DNA of 64,000 nucleotides from Cupriavidus sp. YR651 (GTDB lineage: Bacteria > Pseudomonadota > Gammaproteobacteria > Burkholderiales > Burkholderiaceae): NCBI RefSeq assembly GCF_900101625.1, contig NZ_FMYZ01000016.1, forward strand, positions 25,251-89,250. The letters are read 5' to 3'. The notes beneath the pieces were generated by a model. It ran no database searches. It worked only from the letters and a program-made list of their open reading frames with translations, and had not been told where the DNA came from. A program made the translations under genes and the position numbers. Positions within the stretch are counted from its first letter, which is position 1, and every line of letters starts with the position of its first letter. Below, piece after piece: positions 38,157 to 46,637 of this stretch.

Positions 38157-38829
38157 CGGAACTCCGTTGGGTAGTTGCCGGGCTGGCCGGCGAAGCAAGA
38201 GATGTGTCCTGGGCGGCCACTGGCATGGTGACCACGGCCGTGGCCGTCACCGTGACGACGGTCGTCTGCTCCGCGCGCGAAGCGTCCCCATGCCGGTCGT
38301 GCCCGGCATGGTGGCCGTGGTTGCCGTGGTTACCATAAGGGCTGAGCGGCGCGCGCCCCCGGTGCAGGAAGCGCGACAACTCGGTCAGCGCCATCTGGTA
38401 GACATCGCGCTTGAATTCGATGACGGCGTCCAGCGGGACCCAATACTGGCTCCAACGCCAGGCGTCGAATTCGGGATGGTCCGTGGCGCGCAGGTGGATG
38501 TCGCAATCGCGGCAGACCATGCGCAGCAGGAACCAGATCTGCTTCTGGCCCTTATAGTGGCCGCGGATCTCGCGGCGGATGAACTTGTCCGGCACCTCAT
38601 AACGCAACCAGTCGCGCGTGCGACCGACGATCCTGACGTGCTCCGGAAGCAGGCCGACTTCTTCTTGCAGCTCGCGGTACATGGCCTGTTCCGGCGTTTC
38701 GCCGTACTTGATGCCGCCCTGCGGAAACTGCCAGGAGTGTTCGCCGATTCGCTTGCCCCAGAAAACCTCGTTACGTGCGTTGATGAGGATGATGCCGACG
38801 TTCGGGCGAAAGCCTTCACGATCGAGCAT
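38149..38829 (-). CDS. rppH: RNA pyrophosphohydrolase RppH with His-rich tail
   Basis: Nudix enzyme that removes pyrophosphate from mRNA 5' ends, which opens them to RNase E decay. The 226-residue protein begins MLDREGFRPNVGIILINA, typical of RppH, and has a full Nudix box at residues 38-60 (GGIKYGETPE ... YRELQEEVGL). After about residue 160 it carries an unusual tail: six histidines lie within residues 168-180, followed by a Thr/Ala/Val-rich end. E. coli RppH has 176 residues. A TATAAT (38867-38862) lies upstream on the minus strand. Confidence 0.95.
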   Translation of the reverse strand: MLDREGFRPNVGIILINARNEVFWGKRIGEHSWQFPQGGIKYGETPEQAMYRELQEEVGLLPEHVRIVGRTRDWLRYEVPDKFIRREIRGHYKGQKQIWFLLRMVCRDCDIHLRATDHPEFDAWRWSQYWVPLDAVIEFKRDVYQMALTELSRFLHRGRAPLSPYGNHGNHGHHAGHDRHGDASRAEQTTVVTVTATAVVTMPVAAQDTSLASPASPATTQRSSDE

Positions 38830-38861
38830 GACTGCACCTCGAATCCTTTAGAATTACGACG

Positions 38862-38867
38862 ATTATA
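38862..38867 (-). promoter_or_regulatory. -10 box of rppH
   Basis: TATAAT on the minus strand, with transcription start predicted near 38855 and a leader of about 26 nt that includes GGATTCGAGG as ribosome-binding site. No clear -35 element. Confidence 0.45.
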
Positions 38868-39014
38868 AAGGAAGCGCGCCAGACGGCCTGACGCCGGGAA
38901 TGCTGGTTTTCCCCGAGCGGCAAGCGCAGTTTCAGGCGCGTCCTGCCCAATGAATGCCGCACCGCGGCGGCCGGGTACTGCCCGGCGGCGCCCGGTCTTA
39001 CGAGAAAGCAACGG

Positions 39015-40736
39015 ATGAAAGCCTCGCAATTCTTCATTTCCACCCTCAAGGAAGCCCCCGCCGACGCGGAAATCGTGTCGCACAAACTGATGATGCGGGC
39101 CGGCATGATCAAAAAGCTGGGCGCCGGCATCTATAGCTACATGCCGGTCGGGCTGCGGGTGATCCGCAAGGTGGAGAACATCGTTCGCGAGGAAATGAAT
39201 CGGGCCGGCGCCGTGGAGCTGTCCATGCCGGTGATCCAGCCGGCCGAACTCTGGCAGGAAACCGGCCGCTGGGACAAGATGGGCCCCGAGCTGCTGCGCC
39301 TGAAGGATCGCCACGAGCGCGACTTCGCCGTCCAGCCGACCTCCGAGGAGGTCGTGACCGACATCGCCCGCAGCGACATCCGCAGCTACAAGCAGCTGCC
39401 GGTCAATTTCTATCAGATCCAGACCAAGTTCCGCGACGAGCGTCGTCCGCGCTTCGGCATCATGCGCGGCCGCGAGTTCACGATGAAGGACGCCTATTCC
39501 TTCGACCGCGACACCGATGGCCTGAAAGCCTCGTACCAGAACATGTACGACGCCTACGTGTGCATCTTCCAGCGTTTCGGCCTGGAATTCCGTGCCGTGG
39601 CGGCGGATAACGGGGCCATCGGCGGTTCGGGCTCGCACGAGTTCCATGTGATCGCCGACACCGGCGAGGATGCCATCGTCTACTGCCCGACCTCGGACTA
39701 CGCAGCCAACATGGAGGCCGCTGAAGCCCTGCCGCTGCTGGCAGGACGCGCCGCCCCCGGCGAGGAGCTGAAGAAGACGTCGACACCCGAGAAGGCCAAG
39801 TGCGAGCACGTGGCCGAGTTCCTCGGCATTCCGCTGGAGCGCACCGTTAAGTCGATCGTCCTGGCCAAGGATACCGAGGCGGGTGCCGAGATCTGGCTGC
39901 TGCTGATCCGCGGTGACCATGAACTGAACGAGGTCAAGGCGTCGAAGGTGCCCGGCCTGGCCGACTTCCGCTTTGCGACGGAAAACGAGATCGTCGACAC
40001 GTTCGGCTCGCCCCCGGGCTACCTGGGCCCGATCGGCCCGAAGAAGCCTGTCAAGCTGGTGGCGGACCGCACGGTCGCCAACATGAGCGACTTCTGCTGT
40101 GGCGCCAACGACCGCGACTACCACTACACCGGCGTGAACTGGGGGCGCGACCTGCCCGAGCCGCTCGTGGCGGACCTGCGCAACGTGGTGGCGGGCGATG
40201 CCTCGCCGGACGGCAAGGGCACGCTGGAAATCTGCCGTGGCATCGAGGTGGGCCACGTGTTCATGCTCGGCACGCGCTATTCCGAATCGATGAGCGCCAC
40301 GTTCCTTGACGAAAACGGCAAGACCCAACCGATGCAGATGGGCTGCTACGGCATTGGCGTGACCCGGATTCTGGGTGCCGCCATCGAACAGAACTATGAC
40401 GAGCGCGGCATCATCTGGCCTGCCGCCATTGCCCCGTTTGCCGTGGTGGTGTGCCCCGTGGGCTACGACCGCAACGAGGCAGTGCGCGCCGAAGCCGACC
40501 GTATCCACGCGGAACTGCAGGCCGCCGGCGTCGACGTGATCCTGGACGACCGTGGCGAGCGCCCCGGCGTGATGTTCGCGGACTGGGAGCTGATCGGCGT
40601 GCCGCACCGAGTGGTCGTGGGCGACCGTGGCCTGAAGGAAGGCAAGGTGGAATACCAGGGTCGTCGCGATGCGCAGGCCACCCCGGTGGCCGTTGCAGAC
40701 GTGGTCAGTCACGTCCGCAACCTGCTGGCCAACTGA
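39015..40736 (+). CDS. proS: Prolyl-tRNA synthetase
   Basis: Class II synthetase that charges tRNA-Pro. The 573-residue protein has class II motif 1 (near GAVELSMPVIQPAELW), motif 2 (FRDERRPRFGIMRGREF) and motif 3 (GCYGIGVTRILGAAIEQ), with an INS editing domain between motifs 2 and 3 (about residues 220-400) that hydrolyses mis-charged Ala-tRNA-Pro. The C-terminal anticodon-binding domain is present. It diverges from rppH; a lytic transglycosylase gene starts 5 bases after its stop. Confidence 0.97.
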   Translation: MKASQFFISTLKEAPADAEIVSHKLMMRAGMIKKLGAGIYSYMPVGLRVIRKVENIVREEMNRAGAVELSMPVIQPAELWQETGRWDKMGPELLRLKDRHERDFAVQPTSEEVVTDIARSDIRSYKQLPVNFYQIQTKFRDERRPRFGIMRGREFTMKDAYSFDRDTDGLKASYQNMYDAYVCIFQRFGLEFRAVAADNGAIGGSGSHEFHVIADTGEDAIVYCPTSDYAANMEAAEALPLLAGRAAPGEELKKTSTPEKAKCEHVAEFLGIPLERTVKSIVLAKDTEAGAEIWLLLIRGDHELNEVKASKVPGLADFRFATENEIVDTFGSPPGYLGPIGPKKPVKLVADRTVANMSDFCCGANDRDYHYTGVNWGRDLPEPLVADLRNVVAGDASPDGKGTLEICRGIEVGHVFMLGTRYSESMSATFLDENGKTQPMQMGCYGIGVTRILGAAIEQNYDERGIIWPAAIAPFAVVVCPVGYDRNEAVRAEADRIHAELQAAGVDVILDDRGERPGVMFADWELIGVPHRVVVGDRGLKEGKVEYQGRRDAQATPVAVADVVSHVRNLLAN

Positions 40737-40741
40737 TCCCG

Positions 40742-41509
40742 ATGCGCGCATCCGGCCTGCCGACCCGTCGCCGCTGGCCAGCGCTGGCCAGCGTGCTGCT
40801 GCTTGTTGTGGCGGCCACTGCCCATGCTGGCGCGCAAAAGGAAGAGGCGCTGGCCGATTCCGTGCGCGGCGCCCTGGCCGCGGCGATCGCCGACGGCCGG
40901 CCGGTGCGGCCGGCGTTTGCATCGGGCGGGGAACGCCTGGGCTATCTGAAGTGGCTGGGCGAGATGTCCCGCCGGCTGGAAGCCCGCATCCCCGAACCAC
41001 AGATCCGCGTCGAGCTGATCGAAACGGTCTACTACGAGGCCAAGCGCGCCGGCCTGGAACCGTCGCTCGTGCTGGGGCTGGTCCAGGTGGAAAGCGGGTT
41101 TCGGAAATACGCGATCAGCTCCGCCGATGCACGCGGACTGATGCAGGTGATGCCGTTCTGGGTGCGCAGCATTGGCGATGGTGACGTCCGCAAGCTGTTC
41201 CATCTGCAAAGCAACCTGCGCTACGGCTGTACGATCCTGCGCCATTACCTGGACCGCGAGAACGGCGATCTCTTCCTGGCGCTTGGCCGCTACAACGGCA
41301 GCCGGGGCCGTCCCGAGTATCCGAATGCCGTGCTGGCGGCGTGGAAGCGCTGGCAGTATTCCGAATCCACGGTGACGATTGCCGGCGATCCGGATCCCGC
41401 CGCTGCGGCGGCTGCGGTCGCCGCGCCAGCGACGTCGCGCCGCGCGCTGCCGCCGGAATCCCCGGCGCGCAATCCGTTCTCGCCGTTGCGGCTGGCCAAT
41501 CCGTCATGA
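40742..41509 (+). CDS. Lytic transglycosylase (SLT domain)
   Basis: Exported enzyme that cleaves peptidoglycan glycan strands. I start it at the ATG at 40742, which gives 255 residues with a signal peptide (about residues 1-30, ending ATAHAGA) and an SLT domain. Catalytic Glu117 lies in QVESGF, followed by the ARGLMQVMPFW signature and YNGS near the C-terminal end of the domain. A Pro/Ala-rich tail closes the protein. It starts 5 bases after proS, and its stop overlaps the next gene by 4 bases. Subfamily is not clear to me. Confidence 0.9.
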   Translation: MRASGLPTRRRWPALASVLLLVVAATAHAGAQKEEALADSVRGALAAAIADGRPVRPAFASGGERLGYLKWLGEMSRRLEARIPEPQIRVELIETVYYEAKRAGLEPSLVLGLVQVESGFRKYAISSADARGLMQVMPFWVRSIGDGDVRKLFHLQSNLRYGCTILRHYLDRENGDLFLALGRYNGSRGRPEYPNAVLAAWKRWQYSESTVTIAGDPDPAAAAAAVAAPATSRRALPPESPARNPFSPLRLANPS

Positions 41510-42492
41510 CGCGCGATTTCCGATCCGATCGTTCGGTTTTCTCGCCGACACCTGCGCAGTCCGAAGGCACCGGCAAGGCCGGCTACCGGGCGTCCTCGCC
41601 GGAGCTGGACCGCTGGCTGGCGCGCCATATCGAGCAGGGCTTCAACGCCGAGTCGCTGGTGTTGTCGATGCTGCGCTCCGGCTACGATGCCACCTTCGCG
41701 CGGGCAACCGTGGCTGCGGCGCTCGACCGGCCGAAGCCGGCGGGCAAGGTGCCATCGACCGCGCCGGCGCCTGCCCTGGGCCGGACCGCTGGGCCAGCTT
41801 CCACCTCCGCCACTGTCGGCACGCCTGCCGCGCAGGCATCGGCGTCGTCCGGCCGCAATGCCTTTCGCCATCAGGATCGCGAGATCCCGATCCTGTTTGC
41901 GCTGGAAGCGCCACGCATCCTGCTGCTGCAGAACCTGCTCAACGATGCCGAGTGCGACGCGCTGGTCGCGCTGTCGCGAGGCCGGTTGCAGCGATCGCCG
42001 GTGGTCAATCCCGATACCGGCGACGAGAACCTGATCGACGCCCGCACCAGCATGGGTGCGATGTTCCAGGTTGGCGAACATTCCCTGATCGAGCGCATCG
42101 AAGCCCGGATCGCCGCCGTGACCAGCGTGCCGGTCGAGCACGGCGAGGGCCTGCAGATTCTCAACTACAAGCCGGGCGGCGAGTATCAGCCGCACTTCGA
42201 CTTCTTCAACCCGCAACGTCCCGGCGAGGCGCGCCAGCTACGCGTTGGCGGCCAGCGCATCGCCACGCTGGTGATCTACCTGAACAGCCCGCCGGCAGGC
42301 GGCGCTACGGCTTTTCCGCGTCTGGGGCTGGAAGTGGCACCCGTCAAGGGCAATGCCGTCTTCTTCAGCTACCAGATGCCGGACGGCGCTCTGGACGATC
42401 GCACCCTGCACGCGGGCCTGCCGGTGGAGTCCGGCGAGAAATGGATTGCCACCAAGTGGCTTCGCGAACGACCCTATCGCAGCAAGGCCTGA
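41506..42492 (+). CDS. 2OG-Fe(II) dioxygenase, prolyl-4-hydroxylase-like
   Basis: Predicted Fe(II)/2-oxoglutarate hydroxylase of the P4Hc type. The iron ligands His230, Asp232 (PHFDFF) and His302 (LHAGLPV) and the 2-oxoglutarate-binding Lys312 (EKWIATKW) are all present. An N-terminal helical region (about 27-75, YRASSPELDRWLARHIEQGF) is joined by a Pro/Ala/Ser/Thr-rich linker (78-115) to the catalytic domain (120-322). I take the ATG at 41506 within the preceding stop (ATGA), giving 328 residues. No signal peptide is seen, so the substrate is probably cytoplasmic; it is unknown. Confidence 0.88.
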   Translation: MTRDFRSDRSVFSPTPAQSEGTGKAGYRASSPELDRWLARHIEQGFNAESLVLSMLRSGYDATFARATVAAALDRPKPAGKVPSTAPAPALGRTAGPASTSATVGTPAAQASASSGRNAFRHQDREIPILFALEAPRILLLQNLLNDAECDALVALSRGRLQRSPVVNPDTGDENLIDARTSMGAMFQVGEHSLIERIEARIAAVTSVPVEHGEGLQILNYKPGGEYQPHFDFFNPQRPGEARQLRVGGQRIATLVIYLNSPPAGGATAFPRLGLEVAPVKGNAVFFSYQMPDGALDDRTLHAGLPVESGEKWIATKWLRERPYRSKA

Positions 42493-42532
42493 ACGGGAGG
42501 GAAGTTCGATTGCCGGCGAGGTCGCCAGACCC

Positions 42533-42566
42533 GTACCGGTACATTTCTGCCTAAGTGTATCGGTAC
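42533..42566 (+). promoter_or_regulatory. Repeated GTAYCGGTAC elements upstream of the LysE gene
   Basis: GTACCGGTAC (42533-42542, a perfect palindrome) and GTATCGGTAC (42557-42566) lie 24 bp apart, 55-88 bases before the LysE start. A weaker third copy, GTATTGGTTG, follows at 42568. They look like operator sites; the regulator is not in the window. Confidence 0.4.
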
Positions 42567-42620
42567 TGTATTGGTTGGCCTCAATAAACTGGTCACTCCC
42601 ATATCTCCCGGAGCGCCGTC

Positions 42621-43250
42621 ATGGCTCTGCCCGAATTTGCCGCCAGCTCTGGCGTGCTGCTTGCCTTCTGCGCGTTCGCGCTGGTTTCTTCCATCACGCC
42701 GGGCCCGAACAACACCATGGTGCTGGCCTCCGGCGTCAACTTTGGCCTGGCGCGCACGGTGCCGCACCTGCTGGGCATCAGCATCGGCTTTTCCGTGATG
42801 GTGGCGCTGGTCGGGCTGGGCCTGGGTTCAGTCTTCACGGCATTGCCGTGGACCTGGAACTTGCTCCGGGTGGCGGCCACGGCCTATCTGGTCTGGCTGG
42901 CCTGGAAGCTGGCTACCGCCGGCGGCGTGCAGGATCGCGAGGTGGCCCGGCCGATGAGCTTCCTGCGCGCGGCGGCCTTTCAGTGGGTCAATCCGAAAGC
43001 CTGGGTGATGGCGGTGGGCGCGTGCAGCACCTACGTGCTGGACGGCAATATCTGGGTGAATGCGCTGTGGATGGCGAGCCTGTTCGCCGTGATCAACCTG
43101 CCCAGCGTGGCGACGTGGGCGGTATTCGGCGCCGCGCTGCGCCGCTGGCTGGCGCAGCCGCGTGTGCTGCGCGTCTTCAACGTGACGATGGCCGTGTTGC
43201 TGTTGCTGTCGCTCTGGCCGATCCTGGGCGCCCATCCCCACGGGGTTTGA
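42621..43250 (+). CDS. LysE/RhtB-family amino-acid exporter
   Basis: A 209-residue inner-membrane protein with about six membrane segments, of the LysE/RhtB family that exports amino acids and related metabolites. The family signature SSITPGPNNTMVLASGVNFG lies at about residues 23-42, and FQWVNPKAWVMAVGA in the middle. It lies alone between the dioxygenase gene and convergent hpt, with a repeat-containing upstream region. Substrate is unknown. Confidence 0.9.
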   Translation: MALPEFAASSGVLLAFCAFALVSSITPGPNNTMVLASGVNFGLARTVPHLLGISIGFSVMVALVGLGLGSVFTALPWTWNLLRVAATAYLVWLAWKLATAGGVQDREVARPMSFLRAAAFQWVNPKAWVMAVGACSTYVLDGNIWVNALWMASLFAVINLPSVATWAVFGAALRRWLAQPRVLRVFNVTMAVLLLLSLWPILGAHPHGV

Positions 43251-43274
43251 GCGCCGAAAGGCGTCGGCCCCGCT

Positions 43275-43817
43275 TCAAACCAGCGCGCGGATGGCGCCGA
43301 GGTTGCGCCAGTAGCCCTTGGCGTCCATGCCGCAGCCAAAGACATAGCGGTCTGGCACCTTGAATCCGCAGAAATCCGGGTGCATCGGCTTGAGTTTGGT
43401 GAGCGTCTTCTCGCACAGCACGGCCGCGTGGAATTCCCTGGCGCCCATGTCCATGATCCGCTGGCGGATAGCCGCCATCGTCTCGCCCTCATCCAGGATG
43501 TCGTCCAGCACCAGGACCACGCGATCCTTTACGGATTCACGCGGCGCCACGCGCCATTGCATCTCGCCGCCCACGGTCTTGTTGTTGTAGCGGGACAGGT
43601 GGATATAGTCGAACTCCAGCGGGAATTCGAGCTTGGGCAGGAGCATGCCGGTAAAGACCACCGCGCCGCCCATCACGGACAGGACGAGCGGGAAGGCATC
43701 GCCCATCTTTTCCGTGATTTCCTGGGCCATGCGGTCCAGCGAGTCCTGCACCTCCTGGGCGCTGACGATTTCCTCGGAGCTGGCCCAGAGTTCGCGGGCC
43801 TGTTCGACGGTCATCAT
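43275..43817 (-). CDS. hpt: Hypoxanthine-guanine phosphoribosyltransferase
   Basis: Purine salvage enzyme that makes IMP or GMP from hypoxanthine or guanine and PRPP. The PRPP-binding motif VLVLDDILDEGETM is clear, as are VMGGAVVFTG near the N-terminus and KVPDRYVFGCGMD near the C-terminus. I start it at the ATG at 43817 (180 residues), where AGGA precedes; a longer in-frame start at 43871 would nearly touch ffh. It lies 57 bases downstream of ffh on the same strand and may share its transcript. Confidence 0.93.
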   Translation of the reverse strand: MMTVEQARELWASSEEIVSAQEVQDSLDRMAQEITEKMGDAFPLVLSVMGGAVVFTGMLLPKLEFPLEFDYIHLSRYNNKTVGGEMQWRVAPRESVKDRVVLVLDDILDEGETMAAIRQRIMDMGAREFHAAVLCEKTLTKLKPMHPDFCGFKVPDRYVFGCGMDAKGYWRNLGAIRALV

Positions 43818-43874
43818 GATGTCTGTCCTGTTCTTGTCTTGCGGGGAAGCGATATCGAAGGGTAGCAACAACGA

Positions 43875-45266
43875 TCAGCGGTTGAACAGGCCCTTCATGC
43901 CGCCTTTCATCGCGCCCATCTGGCGCATCATCTTCATCATGCCGCCGCCCTTGAGTTTTTTCATCATCCCTTGCATCTGGTCGAACTGGTTCAGCAGGCG
44001 GTTGACCTCCTGCACCGGCACGCCGGCACCCGCCGCGATGCGGCGCTTGCGGCTGGCCTTGATCAGTTCCGGCTTGGCGCGTTCGGCCGCCGTCATGCTG
44101 TTGATGATGCCTTCCATGCGGCGCACCTGCTTTTCCGCCTGATCCATGTTGGCGCCCTGCGCCTGCTGGGCGAACTGCGCGGGCAGCTTGTCCACCAGGC
44201 TGCCCAGGCCGCCCATCTTCTTCATCTGGCCGATCTGGGCCTTGAAGTCTTCCAGGTCGAAGCCGCCCGTCTTCTTGATCTTCTTGGCCAGCTTCTCAGC
44301 GGCATCCATGTCCACGCCACGCTGTGCCTCTTCCACCAGCGCGAGGATGTCGCCCATGCCCAGAATCCGCTGGGCCATGCGTTCGGGGTAGAACGGCTCC
44401 AGCCCGTCCAGCTTTTCGCCCACGCCGACGAACTTGATCGGGCGGCCGGTGATGTGGCGCACGGACAACGCGGCGCCGCCGCGGGCGTCACCATCGAGCT
44501 TGGTCAGCACCACGCCAGTCAGCGGCAGCGCGTCGTTGAACGCCTTGGCGGTGTTCACGGCGTCCTGGCCGAGCATCGCGTCGACCACGAACAGCGTTTC
44601 CACGGGCTTGAGTTCCGCGTGCAGCGCGGCGATCTCCTGCATCATCGCCTCGTCGATACCCAGCCGGCCGGCCGTATCGACGATCAGCACGTCGTGGTAG
44701 TGCTTGCGGGCCCAGTCCAGCGCCGCGCGGGCGATGTCCACCGGCTTCTGGTCCAGTTGCGACGGGAAGAAGTCCGCGCCGACCTGCTCGGACACGGTCT
44801 TGAGCTGGGCGATAGCGGCGGGACGGTACACGTCGCACGAAACCGTCAGCACCTTCTTTTTCTTGTTTTCCTTCAGCCACTTGGCCAGCTTGCCGGACGT
44901 GGTGGTCTTGCCGGCGCCTTGCAGGCCGGCCATCAGGATGATCGCGGGCGGCTGGACGTTCAGGTTCAGCTCGGCAGACTTTTCCCCGCTGACGGCTTCG
45001 TCGCCGCCGATGACCGCGGTCAGCTCGCGCTGCACCACGCCGACCAGCGCCTGGCCCGGCGTCAGGCTGCTGACGACTTCCTCGCCAAGCGCCTTTTCCT
45101 TGACGCGGGCGACGAATTCGCGCACGACCGGCAGTGCCACGTCGGCTTCGAGCATGGCAAGGCGCACTTCGCGCAGCATCTCGGCGGTATTGGCCTCGGT
45201 CAGTCGGGCCTCGCCGCGCATGGTCTTGACGACCCGCGCCAGGCGTTGAGTGAGGTTATCCAGCAT
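43875..45266 (-). CDS. ffh: Signal recognition particle GTPase Ffh (SRP54)
   Basis: Protein part of the signal recognition particle; binds 4.5S RNA and signal sequences and docks with FtsY. The 463-residue protein has the N domain (residues 1-85), the G domain with P-loop GLQGAGKTT (114-122), the DTAGRLG motif, and a methionine-rich M domain ending MMKKLKGGGMMKMMRQMGAMKGGMKG. The ATG at 45266 matches the family start MLDNLTQRLARVVK. It diverges from the YpjD-like gene, as in E. coli. Confidence 0.97.
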   Translation of the reverse strand: MLDNLTQRLARVVKTMRGEARLTEANTAEMLREVRLAMLEADVALPVVREFVARVKEKALGEEVVSSLTPGQALVGVVQRELTAVIGGDEAVSGEKSAELNLNVQPPAIILMAGLQGAGKTTTSGKLAKWLKENKKKKVLTVSCDVYRPAAIAQLKTVSEQVGADFFPSQLDQKPVDIARAALDWARKHYHDVLIVDTAGRLGIDEAMMQEIAALHAELKPVETLFVVDAMLGQDAVNTAKAFNDALPLTGVVLTKLDGDARGGAALSVRHITGRPIKFVGVGEKLDGLEPFYPERMAQRILGMGDILALVEEAQRGVDMDAAEKLAKKIKKTGGFDLEDFKAQIGQMKKMGGLGSLVDKLPAQFAQQAQGANMDQAEKQVRRMEGIINSMTAAERAKPELIKASRKRRIAAGAGVPVQEVNRLLNQFDQMQGMMKKLKGGGMMKMMRQMGAMKGGMKGLFNR

Positions 45267-45360
45267 GGCAGGAAAGGGGGAGGAATTCGGCTTGTGGGAG
45301 GGGCGCGCGTGGCGTTGTGGTGGCGATCCACCGACAAGGGCACAGGGGCAGACCCTAGGG

Positions 45361-45366
45361 TAAACT
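45361..45366 (+). promoter_or_regulatory. -10-like box directly upstream of the YpjD-like gene
   Basis: TAAACT is followed by GCGCAA and then the ATG at 45373; no Shine-Dalgarno site is seen. Another candidate leaderless start. Confidence 0.3.
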
Positions 45367-45372
45367 GCGCAA

Positions 45373-46311
45373 ATGGCCATTGTACTGTATGCCTTGACGG
45401 CACTTCTCTATTGCGGCCTGGCCTTTCACGGCTGGGCAACGCGCAATCCGCGGCTGGCGGCCGCCAGCGGGGCGACGGTCGGCCATCCGGGGCGTCCCGG
45501 CGCCACGGCCACGGCGGTGCTCATGTCCCAGCCCGGCGGCGCCCGTGGCGAAGGTCAGCCTGCCTGGTGGCACGCCGTGGTGCTGGGGGCGCTGGTCAGC
45601 CACGGCATCCTGCTCCACGAAACGATCTTCCCGGCCGACCGCATGGTGTTCGGCTTCGCCTTCGCCCTTTCCGCCATGCTCTGGCTGGGCGTGGGTATCT
45701 ACTGGATCGAGAGCTTCTTCTTTTCGCTGGCGGGGCTCGGCCTGATCGTCTTCCCCGTGGCGATGCTGGCGAGCCTGATCCCGCTGGCGTTCCCGGGCGC
45801 GCAGATCCTGGGCTACGCGGCACGGCCGCTGTTCAAGCTGCACTTCATCATCGCCAACGTGGCGTACGGTCTCTTCACGCTGGCCGCGTTCCACGCGTTC
45901 CTGATGCTGCTGGCCGAACGGCGCCTGCACGGCTTCAATCGGCCGCTGGCGGGCGAGCCGGCGTCCGGCCAGTGGCTCGGTCGCTGGCTGGACCTGCTGC
46001 CGCCGCTGCTGACGCTGGAAAAGCTGCTGTTCCGCTTGATCGCGGCGGGCTTCGTGCTGCTGACGCTGACCATCGCGTCCGGCTTCCTGTTTTCCGAACA
46101 GCTGTTTGCGCGCGCATTCCGCGTGGACCACAAGACCGTATTCGCGATCATCTCGTGGGCGATGTTCGGCGGCATCCTGATCGGCCGGCATTTCCGCGGC
46201 TGGCGCGGACGCACCGCGCTGCGCTGGGTCATCGCGTCGTTCGGCATCCTGCTGCTGGCGTACGTGGGCAGCCGCTTCGTGATCGAAGTGGTGCTGCACC
46301 GCCTTTCCTGA
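45373..46311 (+). CDS. YpjD/CcsA-like inner membrane protein
   Basis: A 312-residue protein with about eight membrane segments and a C-terminal CcsA/HemX-like domain, related to cytochrome c assembly proteins. Recognisable parts are LVSHGILLHETIFP, LFKLHFIIANVAYGLFTLAAFHAFLMLLAE and AIISWAMFGGILIGRHFRGWRGRTA. A polar loop near residues 30-62 is Gly/Ala-rich and variable. It diverges from ffh as ypjD does in E. coli. The specific role is unsettled in the family. Confidence 0.85.
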   Translation: MAIVLYALTALLYCGLAFHGWATRNPRLAAASGATVGHPGRPGATATAVLMSQPGGARGEGQPAWWHAVVLGALVSHGILLHETIFPADRMVFGFAFALSAMLWLGVGIYWIESFFFSLAGLGLIVFPVAMLASLIPLAFPGAQILGYAARPLFKLHFIIANVAYGLFTLAAFHAFLMLLAERRLHGFNRPLAGEPASGQWLGRWLDLLPPLLTLEKLLFRLIAAGFVLLTLTIASGFLFSEQLFARAFRVDHKTVFAIISWAMFGGILIGRHFRGWRGRTALRWVIASFGILLLAYVGSRFVIEVVLHRLS

Positions 46312-46343
46312 ACCCCTGAGCTCCTGAGTCCCTGAGCCATCTC

Positions 46344-46637
46344 ATGGCAAGAATCCTTATCCTGCTGGCTATCGTGCTGGGCATTTTCTGGTGGCTGCGC
46401 GGCCGCGCCGCACGGGAGGCGGCCGACCGGCCAACGGCCCGGCGCCGCGCCGCGCCCAATTCGGGAGCCTCGGGCAATGCAGACGATAGCGAGCCCATGG
46501 TCCAGTGCGCCCAGTGCGGCGTGCACCTGCCACGCGGCGAGGCCATCGCCTGGCACGGCCTGCACTACTGCCGCCGCAGCCATCTTCCCGATGTGCCAGG
46601 CCAGGGCGGCCAGGGCGATAGCGGCGCGCGCTCATGA
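46344..46637 (+). CDS. PP0621-family small membrane protein with zinc-ribbon-like motif
   Basis: A 97-residue protein with one N-terminal membrane segment (about residues 3-19, ILILLAIVLGIFWWLRG), a basic linker, and a CAQCGVHLPRGEA ... HYCRRSH segment that looks like a zinc-binding knuckle (CxxC, then HxC). It resembles the PP0621 family of unknown function. Its stop overlaps the pilS start by 4 bases, so it is probably translated together with the sensor kinase. Confidence 0.75.
   Translation: MARILILLAIVLGIFWWLRGRAAREAADRPTARRRAAPNSGASGNADDSEPMVQCAQCGVHLPRGEAIAWHGLHYCRRSHLPDVPGQGGQGDSGARS

Noticed and set aside
43971..45372. Plus-strand open frame antisense to ffh that runs into the YpjD-like gene
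   Set aside because: Its translation is low-complexity His/Leu/Gly-rich; ffh on the minus strand accounts for the region.
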